A stretch of 64,000 bases of DNA. It comes from Synechococcus sp. MIT S9220. Its GTDB lineage: Bacteria; Cyanobacteriota; Cyanobacteriia; PCC-6307; Cyanobiaceae. Under the pieces are notes generated by a model. The model had not been told where the DNA came from and did not search any database. It saw nothing but the letters and a program-made list of their open reading frames with translations. Of this stretch, positions 27,453-36,165 are shown piece by piece. The first letter of the stretch is position 1, and each line of letters starts with the position of its first letter. Where the stretch lies: positions 186,001 through 250,000 of the forward strand of contig NZ_CP047958.1 of NCBI RefSeq assembly GCF_014304815.1, in the 5' to 3' direction. A program made the translations under genes and the position numbers.

Positions 27453-28475
27453 GTGATTTCTATTACCGATGGTGCGAGATGGTCTCTTGATCAAGATAAG
27501 ATTCTTTTAACGAACTATTTTAATGGCTGGCTCAACTCTTTATCTCCATTCAATAAATTTAGGGCTTCTGTTTTCCCTTTAGTTTATTTTGTCAGCAGAG
27601 ATTCATTATTCAAATTTCCCTACAAATACTTACCACGCTTCATGCCTTTTGCTTTAGATTATTATCATGGTGATCCTTTTTCCGACGATAAATATAAACA
27701 ATATTCACGTTTTTTGCTTAGTCTGTATTCTCGAAAGAAAATACCATCTTTTGGGATCCGTGTTTCAAACAAATCAATGTTCCACAAATTTCAATCTTCC
27801 ATCTTAGGTGACTTTACATATTGTATTCCTATACCTATCGATACTCAACTTTTCTCACCCTGTTCTTCTGAGTATAAGTATTTTTATCGTAGAAGCTTGT
27901 CAATTTCTGACAGAGAATTTGTCGTCGGTTCCTTTCAAAAAGATGGTGTAGGGTGGCAGAGTGGCCTTGATCCAAAACTAATCAAAGGTCCCGACTTATT
28001 TGTGAAGGCCATTCTTCATCTCAGTACAATTTCATCTAGACCCATCACTGTTTTACTTACTGGACCTAGCAGAGGTTATGTAATTAATAATCTTCGCGAA
28101 AATGACATTCGTGTTCTTCACTTTTATCCAGATGACTTTCGTCAGTTGCCTCCCTTTTATCATGCATTAGACGCTTATCTTGTAAGTTCCCGTGAGGAAG
28201 GTGGACCTAAGGCCGTTTTAGAGTCAATGGCTTCAGGTATACCTCTAGTATCTACAGCCGTAGGTCAGGCACCTGATGTTCTCTGTCATGGACATAACGG
28301 ATACCTTACATCCTTGGATCCCATTGAGATGGCACAATGTCTTTTGAGTATCCAGCATAATGATGACATCGATCAGTTAACTTCTAATGCCTATTTTTCA
28401 GCCTCAAGATATAGTAACAAAATGATGCAGCCACTCTGGAACACGTTATTTAATTCTCTCATCTTTAGATCATGA
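27453..28475 (+). CDS. Group 1 glycosyltransferase (GT4)
   Basis: The frame opens at 27423, but a GTG at 27453, two bases after the preceding stop, gives a natural start and a 340-residue protein (MISITDGARWSLDQDK). The donor domain shows FVVGSFQKDGVGWQSGLDPK, VLLTGPSRGYVINNL, AYLVSSREEGGPKAVLESMA (the E-x7-E motif) and GIPLVSTAVGQAPDVL, all normal for GT4. Its stop overlaps the next start by four bases. Substrate unknown. Confidence 0.82.
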   Translation: MISITDGARWSLDQDKILLTNYFNGWLNSLSPFNKFRASVFPLVYFVSRDSLFKFPYKYLPRFMPFALDYYHGDPFSDDKYKQYSRFLLSLYSRKKIPSFGIRVSNKSMFHKFQSSILGDFTYCIPIPIDTQLFSPCSSEYKYFYRRSLSISDREFVVGSFQKDGVGWQSGLDPKLIKGPDLFVKAILHLSTISSRPITVLLTGPSRGYVINNLRENDIRVLHFYPDDFRQLPPFYHALDAYLVSSREEGGPKAVLESMASGIPLVSTAVGQAPDVLCHGHNGYLTSLDPIEMAQCLLSIQHNDDIDQLTSNAYFSASRYSNKMMQPLWNTLFNSLIFRS

Positions 28476-29530
28476 GAATTCTCTATCCTTTGCGCAACAG
28501 GCCTTGGGGTGGTGGAAACCAGTTTTTGATCGCTCTTAATAAGTTCTTTACAGAGTTCACTGATCACTCAACAGACAATGTTTATCTTGTCAATAGTCAT
28601 CAAATTTCTATAAGTATTCCATTATTAAAAGCAATTTTATTACCACACAAACGTCTTATTCATCGTATTGACGGTCCGTTATCTTCAGTTCGTGATTCCA
28701 ATAATATTTTTACAGATCTTGCGATTTATATTTTTTCATTATTCGTTGCAGATGGCGTTATATTTCAATCTTCTTGGAGTAAACGTCAACATACAAGGCT
28801 ACCTTTTGGCTCATTAGTTCCACGGCATGCCTGCACAATTGTCAATGGTGTCGATTGCGACATCTTTAATTCGAAGCTTAGAACATCTCACTTTTCCAGC
28901 AATGTAATAAAAATTGTTTGTAGTTCTTGGTCTCCCTCTCTCAAAAAAGGTTCTTATAAATTTTGTCAATTAGCATCTAATTTTTGCGGCACTAATACCC
29001 AATTCACTTTTATTGGCAACCTTCATCCCTCTTGTGATCAGTCAAGCATAATACATATACCACCTCTAACAAGTGCAAATTTATCTCTTGAGCTCCAGAA
29101 GCACGATCTTTTTGTTTCGTTTAGCCAAGACGATCCCTGCTCAAATGCCCTTCTTGAATCTGTTGCTTGTGGATGTTGCCCTCTTGTCCTTTCCAGCGGT
29201 GGTAATGCTGAAATCATAGAATTAACTGGTGGTTATATATTTACTTCCCCAGATGATATATGTTCATTTCTTCATGAATTCATTGATAACCCTGTCAATA
29301 TTCCTTTGATCCCTCGTTATATCAACATTGTTGGTCGAGAGTATAATTTATTTATTTCTCAGGTCCTCTCAGCTAAACGTTCAAATTTTCTGCTATTGCG
29401 ACTTTTATTTTTATGTTTATTTCTTATCTTAGTCAAATCTTGTACTTTGATCGCGCAAGCTTATGCTTTTTTCTCAGTTCTCAAGGCTCACTTTCCTAGG
29501 TTGTGGCAAAAGATATTTTTCAACTTATGA
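28472..29530 (+). CDS. Group 1 glycosyltransferase with C-terminal hydrophobic tail
   Basis: A 352-residue GT-B protein. N-terminal PLRNRPWGGGNQFLIALNKF holds the glycine-rich acceptor-domain loop; IHRIDGPLSS and VNGVDCDIFNS follow; the donor part has VSFSQDDPCSNALLESVACG in place of the E-x7-E. The last 45 residues are strongly hydrophobic (LLRLLFLCLFLILVKSCTLI), suggesting a membrane anchor not usual for the family. The end of this gene overlaps the next frame by 68 bases. Confidence 0.75.
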   Translation: MRILYPLRNRPWGGGNQFLIALNKFFTEFTDHSTDNVYLVNSHQISISIPLLKAILLPHKRLIHRIDGPLSSVRDSNNIFTDLAIYIFSLFVADGVIFQSSWSKRQHTRLPFGSLVPRHACTIVNGVDCDIFNSKLRTSHFSSNVIKIVCSSWSPSLKKGSYKFCQLASNFCGTNTQFTFIGNLHPSCDQSSIIHIPPLTSANLSLELQKHDLFVSFSQDDPCSNALLESVACGCCPLVLSSGGNAEIIELTGGYIFTSPDDICSFLHEFIDNPVNIPLIPRYINIVGREYNLFISQVLSAKRSNFLLLRLLFLCLFLILVKSCTLIAQAYAFFSVLKAHFPRLWQKIFFNL

Positions 29531-30281
29531 GCCTCACATCAAATTTATTCAATCCATTTTCCCTTCCTTATCTATATTTTCAATTAGTCGTAGATCGCCC
29601 TTCTCTATCTATGTCTTTCTTAAGCAAATTCTTTGTGATCGCGTTGGTAGTTTAATCATTGTTTCCACATCCTCTTCCAACCGCATAATTGATTGTCTCC
29701 CTCACCTTACCATCAATACTATCATTTTTGTTGATGGACCACCATTGTCTTTTATCGAGTTATTTATTGCTCTACCTTTATTAATCCTTGGCATCCAATT
29801 TTATCATACAGAAGACCAATGTTTTAAGACTGATCATATAGCATCATGCATATTATTTCCAATTTTATTGCCACACCGCAATGATCAACCGCATCATCCT
29901 TTCGTTAATAATGGCGTCGAAGATATTAATCATTCTATTATGCGGTTTTTTCACATTGCTTATACCTCGCGCTTATCTTTATTTTCTCTTGTCTTTTCTA
30001 TTAAGTTGACACAATATTATTTTATTTTGAGCGCAAGATCTCGTTGTTTTTATTCTACTTATACAAAGACTCCTATCACATCTGATTGTTTTCCTGTAGA
30101 TGCTATATCTATACCATTTGCTCCTTTTTCGCCCTCTAAGTCTCCTAGAACTCTTTTAATGCTTGTTTCTATTTTGTCATGTCACGACAATTATTCCACT
30201 TTCCCTAATCTATATGTTTCTGCTTGTGCTAGATTACTATTAACTCATCTACGCCTCAAAAAACTTTTTTTTAAATATTAG
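29463..30281 (+). CDS. Unknown protein, possibly a degenerate glycosyltransferase
   Basis: A 272-codon frame that begins 68 bases inside the previous gene. The coupled ATG at 29527 is in another frame and ends after 38 codons, so either translation starts unusually early or one base has been lost near 29530. Visible features are SLIIVSTSSSNRIIDCL, TIIFVDGPPLSFIELFIALP and GIQFYHTEDQCFKTDHI, which resemble a GT-B donor-less N-terminal domain. No catalytic motif is recognised. Codon use is as pyrimidine-rich as in its neighbours (39 of 60 at 29581-29640). Function not assigned. Confidence 0.45.
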   Translation: MLFSQFSRLTFLGCGKRYFSTYEPHIKFIQSIFPSLSIFSISRRSPFSIYVFLKQILCDRVGSLIIVSTSSSNRIIDCLPHLTINTIIFVDGPPLSFIELFIALPLLILGIQFYHTEDQCFKTDHIASCILFPILLPHRNDQPHHPFVNNGVEDINHSIMRFFHIAYTSRLSLFSLVFSIKLTQYYFILSARSRCFYSTYTKTPITSDCFPVDAISIPFAPFSPSKSPRTLLMLVSILSCHDNYSTFPNLYVSACARLLLTHLRLKKLFFKY

Positions 30282-30283
30282 CG

Positions 30284-31009
30284 ATGACTCAAGTGTCAAC
30301 CATATCTCCCATTTCTAGCGCTGGGACAATATGGAGAAATGGTTTTTTACAATCTTCACTCGCAGATACTTCATCTTTTAACAAATTCTGTTCCAAGACT
30401 ATTACAGCAAATAATAATATTTCATTATTTGAATCTCAAAGCAAACAGAATGGCACTCTTACACTGAAGCACTGCGTGCTTTCGCAGTCTTTGTATTTTA
30501 TAGATTTATTATTCGAATCCTCAATTTTCAAGGATTTATATTCTATTTTTGGAACAACTCCTCTGCTGACTAATTTTAAGCACTTTCAGTCTATTGGTAA
30601 GCTTAAGTCTCTTCAATGGCATAGGGATACTTATGTCTCGAATAAAAATGATATAGGTAATATGCCCCCCGTACTAAAGTTAGCTGTCTATACTTCTGAC
30701 ATTCGTCCCTTTGATCCTGCACTTCAGCTTATAAAGTATTCACATCGAGTTAATTTTGACAACGCTATATTTGATAGGCTATTTTCGTTGTCTAACCTTA
30801 ACAAGATTACTGTTAATGCTCGTATAGGTGATTATATAATTTTCGATTCTTCTTTATTGCATCGCCGGCGTCCCTGCCATTCTTCTAATGGGTATAGATC
30901 TGTTACTATCTATGCTTTTACGCCTCACACATTTATTCAGTCTAAATATTTAGCTTGCGAACATACTAATACTTATCTTAACTATTATAATAGTCTTATA
31001 CCTCAATGA
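30284..31009 (+). CDS. PhyH-type Fe(II)/2-oxoglutarate dioxygenase
   Basis: A 241-residue protein with the metal triad of phytanoyl-CoA dioxygenase-like enzymes: HxD in LKSLQWHRDTYVSNKN and a distal histidine in GDYIIFDSSLLHRRRPC, followed by the 2-oxoglutarate-binding arginine in GYRSVTIYAF. Such enzymes hydroxylate or otherwise oxidise small molecules. Its place among glycosyltransferases suggests oxidation of a sugar or lipid carried by the glycan (inference). Its stop overlaps the next start by four bases. Confidence 0.75.
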   Translation: MTQVSTISPISSAGTIWRNGFLQSSLADTSSFNKFCSKTITANNNISLFESQSKQNGTLTLKHCVLSQSLYFIDLLFESSIFKDLYSIFGTTPLLTNFKHFQSIGKLKSLQWHRDTYVSNKNDIGNMPPVLKLAVYTSDIRPFDPALQLIKYSHRVNFDNAIFDRLFSLSNLNKITVNARIGDYIIFDSSLLHRRRPCHSSNGYRSVTIYAFTPHTFIQSKYLACEHTNTYLNYYNSLIPQ

Positions 31010-32136
31010 AATTAGCTTTATTCCTTACTTTTGGTATGTCTCTCTCAGCATGGGAGCGTTTAGGTTTATTAGAGCGTGAGCTTAAACCATATTTTCTTTT
31101 GTCACAACGAGGTGCCCATACTACTATTTTTTCATATTCATCATACGATTGTGAATTTGAATTTGCATCACAGTATCAAGTTAAGCTTGTGACCCTTTGT
31201 CCTCTTACTGGACGCTCGAATATTTTGTGGCTTAAGTTTATTGAATCTTTTTTTGTCGGCTTTTACCATTTCTTGTTCAATAAATACGATATTTTACGTT
31301 CCAATCAGATATTCGGATCTTGGCTGCCAGTTACTTATTCAATTCTATTCAGTATTCCAGTCATCGTTCGTGGTGGTTATGAATTACACTCTTTTTGGAT
31401 TAGATCATATTCATCATCTATCAGGCATCATCTTTCTTTTCTTCTTTCAAATTTTGTTTATTCCCATGCTTCTTGCATTGAACTTACGTCAATAGCCGAT
31501 ATCCGCTATGTAAGACGTTTCTTCCGGCCCACCGCTCCGTTACTTTATCGACCTAATTGGGTAGACACTGATGTTTTTTGCCCCCAACATTTGCCTAAAA
31601 GGTACTCTTTTATTACTATTGGTCGACTAACTCCTCAAAAGAATCATTACCAAATACTTGATTCTATAGCCTCCTTAAATTTTGACTTTAGTTCTTCCGG
31701 ACCTATTCTTTTTATCGGTTCTGGTTTTTTAAAAAAAGATTTACAAGCTTATGCCGATTCTCTCTCTATTCCCTTAGTAATTATTGATTGTGTTCCAAAC
31801 TCTGATCTTGCACAATATCTATCTTCTTCATTATTTTATCTTCATTTTAGTCTGTTTGAAGGGCATCCAAAATCCTTGCTAGAAGCAATGTCAACTTCTA
31901 TTCCTTGTATATGCCTCTCTTCTAATCGTGTTCATGATCTCGTCAGACATAATTCCACTGGTTTTATATGTCGACTTAGCGATTTTTCTTCTTTGGTAAA
32001 TATTATCTCAGATCGTAGTGATTTGATTTCATCTGTTGGTTCTAATGCACGATCTTTTGTGGTATCCAATTTTTCACTTTCTACTAGAATTGACACTCTT
32101 CATTCTGATATTAAATTTTTCTCGACCTTTTGTTGA
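31006..32136 (+). CDS. Group 1 glycosyltransferase (GT4)
   Basis: A 376-residue GT-B enzyme: acceptor domain ALFLTFGMSLSAWERLGLL, linker PNWVDTDVFCPQ, donor domain SFITIGRLTPQKNHYQILDS, then FIGSGFLKKDLQAYADSL and LHFSLFEGHPKSLLEAMSTS (the E-x7-E motif), ending with the family C-terminal helix. Coupled to the dioxygenase upstream. It is followed by a 423-base gap, which may mark the end of one transcript. Confidence 0.88.
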   Translation: MKLALFLTFGMSLSAWERLGLLERELKPYFLLSQRGAHTTIFSYSSYDCEFEFASQYQVKLVTLCPLTGRSNILWLKFIESFFVGFYHFLFNKYDILRSNQIFGSWLPVTYSILFSIPVIVRGGYELHSFWIRSYSSSIRHHLSFLLSNFVYSHASCIELTSIADIRYVRRFFRPTAPLLYRPNWVDTDVFCPQHLPKRYSFITIGRLTPQKNHYQILDSIASLNFDFSSSGPILFIGSGFLKKDLQAYADSLSIPLVIIDCVPNSDLAQYLSSSLFYLHFSLFEGHPKSLLEAMSTSIPCICLSSNRVHDLVRHNSTGFICRLSDFSSLVNIISDRSDLISSVGSNARSFVVSNFSLSTRIDTLHSDIKFFSTFC

Positions 32137-32559
32137 TTATTGCTTGTTATAAAAAGGCTTTTTCGCCGCCTATTTTTTTCACCATACTTCTATTGTTTGC
32201 TTTTCCTTCAATTTCTAAGCTTTGATTGCGCTTCTATCTTGATTTTTGCCGACTTGCAATCATGAGACTACTTATTTTCCTATGTTTTAGAAATTGTACG
32301 TTTTCTTCTTGCTTTTCTGCTTTTGTTTGTTTGCCTATTGAAGGCTCGGTTGCTATTTCTTATTTCTCTTTTTTGTTTCCTTTCGCTTGCGTTCGTCATT
32401 GATCTCTTTAATCCATCGTTCCATTTATCCTCTAATTGCTATTTATCTTTGCTGATATTCTCTATCCCTGTCTGTTCAGATTTTCTCAACTCCTGCGACA
32501 CTGCTCTTTGCTCTTCTCTTCTATGATAATATTCATACATAGTTTTTTGTTCATCGGAG
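32137..32559 (+). other. T-rich intergenic region inside the island
   Basis: The only gap above 300 bases in the island. It is strongly T- and C-rich on the plus strand. A weak hairpin (aggc...gcct with a following run of T at 32171-32179) could end the upstream transcript, but the stem is only four to five bases. A 67-codon frame at 32323-32526 is a low-complexity L/F/S stretch and is not accepted as a gene. The next gene's promoter should lie here; I cannot point to it. Confidence 0.4.
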
Positions 32560-33345
32560 ATGCCATCATCTTTGAATTCTATTGTTAATAAAACTATATC
32601 TTTTTTTACCCGTCTCCCCCAATCTCGCTCTCTTCCTTTTCCTCCTGAATGCACTCCTGAAGATCGCGATTTGATTTTATCTATTTCATCCTCAAATGAT
32701 CCCTCAAATCGGCTTTCTATGCTCTCCTTAGAGCGTTTATGGGCATCTCTCTCCTCTACTTCCTACGTCATTGATCGTCAAATACCAGGCCACATTGTTG
32801 AGTGTGGTGTATGGCGTGGAGGATGCTCCATTTTAATGGCTTCTAAAATTTTATCTAAAAAATCTTCGAAACTTGTTTATATGTTTGACACTTTTTCTGG
32901 TATGACTGAACCTACCTCCTTCGATATTACTTCATCTTCTGATACTTCGACAATTCAAAAGTTTAAATCTCAACAGAAGAGCGGATATAATGAATGGTGT
33001 TATGCATCCTTAGATGACGTTATATCTAATTTACATAATTTCAACGTCTACGATCAGTGTAAACTTATTCAGGGAGATGTCTCTGTATCCTTGAACCATG
33101 ATGCCAATTTACCTGAATCAATTTCACTTCTCCGCCTCGACACAGACTGGTATGAGAGTACAAAAATTGAGCTGCGTATTCTTTATCCAAGGCTCTGCTC
33201 TGGTGGCGTCTTGCTTATTGATGATTATGGCCATTGGCAAGGTGCTAGAAAGGCAGTAGACGAATATTTTTCTTCCCTTTCAGTTCGTGATCGTCCACTT
33301 ATGTTTTGTACTGATAGAACCGGACGTGCTTTGATCAAGCCTTGA
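32560..33345 (+). CDS. TylF/MycF-family O-methyltransferase
   Basis: A 261-residue protein with the TylF (macrocin O-methyltransferase) signature: IPGHIVECGVWRGGCSILMA (motif I region), KLVYMFDTFSGMTEP, then SLLRLDTDWYESTKIELRIL with the metal-binding aspartates, and GGVLLIDDYGHWQGARKAVD. Enzymes of this type methylate sugar hydroxyls on antibiotics or glycans in a Mg-dependent way. First gene after the internal gap. Confidence 0.88.
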   Translation: MPSSLNSIVNKTISFFTRLPQSRSLPFPPECTPEDRDLILSISSSNDPSNRLSMLSLERLWASLSSTSYVIDRQIPGHIVECGVWRGGCSILMASKILSKKSSKLVYMFDTFSGMTEPTSFDITSSSDTSTIQKFKSQQKSGYNEWCYASLDDVISNLHNFNVYDQCKLIQGDVSVSLNHDANLPESISLLRLDTDWYESTKIELRILYPRLCSGGVLLIDDYGHWQGARKAVDEYFSSLSVRDRPLMFCTDRTGRALIKP

Positions 33346-33357
33346 ATTTTGACTTTT

Positions 33358-34218
33358 ATGAAGCCTATCCTTGCCCTACGCACTCGTATTTATATTGTCA
33401 CACGGCCATTAATCGCTTTTATTGATTCACTTATTTCTTCTGTATGGCACGATTTCCCATTAGGTAGGTACCCAATTGGTTCTGAGCAGCTTTACCTAGA
33501 ACTCGCCAACAAGGCTTCTTCTATTTCTTATCCTGAGATTGATTCTTATGAGAGAGATGTTGGGTACTCAATTGATTTAGAATGGCTCAATGATCTAGCA
33601 TTACAAACTCAGGTTGTTTGCAAGACTTCCCCTGTTTGTTATGAACATGGTCGTTTACTTTATTCAACTATTCGTGCTTATTTAGCTGATAATAATTTCA
33701 GTCCTACTGAAAAACTTTCCATAGTTGAAACAGGAACTGCCCGAGGTTTTTCTTCTATATGTATGGCAAAAGCCTTGCATGATGCTTCGCATCCTGGAGT
33801 AATACATACCTTTGATCTCTTGCCCCATGATGTGCCTATTTATTGGAATTGTATTGCTGATCATCAACGCGGACCACTCTCGCGTTCCTCCTTGTTGGAT
33901 AGATGGAACAACTTAATTTCCAATTACATAATATTTATTTCCGGTGATACCCGTAATCAGCTCCAAAAAATGCATTTCTCACGTGTCCACCTTGCTTTCT
34001 TAGATGGAGCACATACTTTTGATGATATTATATTTGAGTTTAATCAGATCAAGGATCACCAGAAATCTGGCGATTATATAATCTACGATGATTATACACC
34101 ATCATACTTTCCAGAACTTGTCAAAGCTGTAGACTATATTTGTCTTACCTATAGCTATTCGTTTCTCAAGATTTCAGCTAGCACTAGTCGAGGTTATCTA
34201 ATAGCCATAAAAAATTAA
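33358..34218 (+). CDS. Methyltransf_24 class I methyltransferase
   Basis: A 286-residue protein if started at ATG 33358 (a TTG three codons earlier is less likely). Motif I is SIVETGTARGFSSICMAKAL, followed by VIHTFDLLP, RVHLAFLDGAHTFDDIIFEF and GDYIIYDDYTP, all as in the Methyltransf_24 family often seen with TylF-like genes. The long N-terminal region (about 110 residues) is unassigned. Substrate unknown. Confidence 0.78.
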   Translation: MKPILALRTRIYIVTRPLIAFIDSLISSVWHDFPLGRYPIGSEQLYLELANKASSISYPEIDSYERDVGYSIDLEWLNDLALQTQVVCKTSPVCYEHGRLLYSTIRAYLADNNFSPTEKLSIVETGTARGFSSICMAKALHDASHPGVIHTFDLLPHDVPIYWNCIADHQRGPLSRSSLLDRWNNLISNYIIFISGDTRNQLQKMHFSRVHLAFLDGAHTFDDIIFEFNQIKDHQKSGDYIIYDDYTPSYFPELVKAVDYICLTYSYSFLKISASTSRGYLIAIKN

Positions 34219-34267
34219 TGTATATCTGCTCTTGCTTTATGTCTCCTTCTTTATTTTTTACATTAGT

Positions 34268-35005
34268 ATGGTAATTCCATATTCGCAACCGAAAGCATCC
34301 GTTATAATGGCTGCTTTTAATTCTTCTTCTTTCATTTCTTACGCTATTGATAGTATCTTATCGCAAACATTTACTGAATTTGAGTTTATTATCGTTGATG
34401 ATGGCTCCACAGACTCTACTCTTTCTATTTTAAATTCTTATGCTGAGAGAGATCAGCGTGTACGAGTTTACGCTAATAGTCATAATATAGGCTTAACTCA
34501 ATCTTTAAATATTGCCGCTAATCTGGCACAGACGCCGATACTTGTTCGTCAAGATAGTGATGATCTTAGTCATCCTGATCGCCTTTCTATCCAAGTCTCT
34601 TTTATATCTAATGGTTTGTTCGATATGTGTTCAACTCGAACCCTTATCAGTTCTACTAATCGTGTGTCAGGTCGTATAGCCAGGTTCATCCCCAAGTCTT
34701 TGCTATTGTTATTCACCAACCCTTTTATTCATGGCTCACTTTGTTTTAAAAAGTCTGCATTCGACCTGTTAGGTGGTTATAATTCTACCTTTGTTTATGC
34801 ACAAGATTATGATCTTATTGTCAGATGGTTGTATTATGGCTTTTCCATTAAATATTTTCATCATTGTCTATATACTTCCGTTGATTACCCTTCTAGCATA
34901 TCAAATTTGCATCGTCATGAGCAACAGAAACAAGCCCTTTATTCACGAAATTTTTGGCGTAAAGCTTGTTTTATCAACCCCTTACTTTTGTTTAGCTGTT
35001 TCTAA
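34268..35005 (+). CDS. Family 2 glycosyltransferase
   Basis: The start is taken at ATG 34268 (245 residues), because the upstream 12 codons of the open frame are only a hydrophobic extension from a TTG. ASVIMAAFNSSSFISYAI, FIIVDDGSTDSTLSIL, HNIGLTQSLNIAANL and LVRQDSDDLSHPDRLS (DxD) are standard GT2 elements, and YAQDYDLIVRW is the later acceptor-side motif with the catalytic base. Short for the family but complete at the catalytic core. Confidence 0.88.
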   Translation: MVIPYSQPKASVIMAAFNSSSFISYAIDSILSQTFTEFEFIIVDDGSTDSTLSILNSYAERDQRVRVYANSHNIGLTQSLNIAANLAQTPILVRQDSDDLSHPDRLSIQVSFISNGLFDMCSTRTLISSTNRVSGRIARFIPKSLLLLFTNPFIHGSLCFKKSAFDLLGGYNSTFVYAQDYDLIVRWLYYGFSIKYFHHCLYTSVDYPSSISNLHRHEQQKQALYSRNFWRKACFINPLLLFSCF

Positions 35006-35007
35006 GA

Positions 35008-36156
35008 ATGACTGTGTCTAGGATTCTTGGTATTGATGCAAGTAACATTACATCTGGCGGAGGCTTAGTTCATCTATCTAGTATTCTCAATTCTAATAAT
35101 ATTGATAATTGTGGTTTTATTTCTGTTTTTGTCTTCTCCTCTTCTTCTACACTCAATCTTCTGCCTGATTTTCCTTGGCTTTATAAAGTTAGTCACCCTC
35201 TTCTTGATAAAAGCCCATTATTTCGCTTTATATGGCAAATATTTTATAGTCAGAAAAGCTGTAGGCAATTCAATGTAGACGTTTTGTTTGTTCCAGGTGG
35301 AATTTACCTTGGTTTTTTCCCTCGGATAGTTTCAATGTCCCAAAATATGCTTCCTTTTAATCTTTCTGAGTTATTTAGATACCGTTTTTCTAAGACTACC
35401 TTTCGTTTACTAGTTGTTAGGCTTTTACAGATATTTACTTTTTTGCGTTCTGCAGGTGTTATATTTTTGACTAAATTTTCCTCAAATGTTGTCACTTCAT
35501 CTCTCCCATTTCCTCTGAATGACTACATAATCATTCCCCATGGAATTAACCCTATTTATTTCTCAGAGCCCCTTCTCCAGAATTCCATTCATTCATTTTC
35601 AACCACCTCACCCTTTTCCTTGGTCTATGTTTCTATTATCGATGTTTATAAGCATCAGGTCAATGTTGTTAAGGCAATATCTCTTCTCCGCGCTAATTTT
35701 AATTGGCCTTTGCAACTGAATTTGATCGGCCCTTCATATCTTCCAGCCTTTAAGAGGTTCTCTTCTGCTATCTACAGCCATGACCCAAACCATCAATGGA
35801 TTTCATATCATGGTGCACTATCTCCCACCGAGATTTCTTTGTTTTACAAGCATTCACACTTAGCTTTGTTTGCTAGTAGCTGCGAAAACTTACCGATTAT
35901 TTTACTAGAGAAAATGTCTTCTGGTTTACCCGTTGCCTGTGCAAACATCCGTCCTATGTCTGATATTTTTCCGGCTAATATCGGTCTATTTGACCCTTTG
36001 AATATTTTTTCTATTTATAAATCTCTATATTCGTTAATATCATCTCCAAGTTTGCGCGCTCATTCCTCTCGACAGAGTTTCAAATCATCGCTAGACTATT
36101 CATGGAACAAGTGTGCTAATGAAACCTTCGCATATCTAAGTTCCTTCACTAATTAA
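35008..36156 (+). CDS. Group 1 glycosyltransferase (GT4)
   Basis: A 382-residue GT-B protein. N-terminal ILGIDASNITSGGGLVHLSS is the acceptor loop; VIFLTKFSSNVV, IPHGINPIYFSEP, FSLVYVSIIDVYKHQVNVVK and ALFASSCENLPIILLEKMSS (E-x7-E) follow in order. It is of the WbpX/mannosyltransferase-like sort. Two bases separate it from the upstream GT2. Confidence 0.85.
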   Translation: MTVSRILGIDASNITSGGGLVHLSSILNSNNIDNCGFISVFVFSSSSTLNLLPDFPWLYKVSHPLLDKSPLFRFIWQIFYSQKSCRQFNVDVLFVPGGIYLGFFPRIVSMSQNMLPFNLSELFRYRFSKTTFRLLVVRLLQIFTFLRSAGVIFLTKFSSNVVTSSLPFPLNDYIIIPHGINPIYFSEPLLQNSIHSFSTTSPFSLVYVSIIDVYKHQVNVVKAISLLRANFNWPLQLNLIGPSYLPAFKRFSSAIYSHDPNHQWISYHGALSPTEISLFYKHSHLALFASSCENLPIILLEKMSSGLPVACANIRPMSDIFPANIGLFDPLNIFSIYKSLYSLISSPSLRAHSSRQSFKSSLDYSWNKCANETFAYLSSFTN

Positions 36157-36165
36157 ATTCCCTCT

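Noticed and set aside
32323-32526. 67-codon plus-strand frame in the island gap
   Set aside because: Low-complexity L/F/S product explained by T-rich DNA; no ribosome site and no motif.
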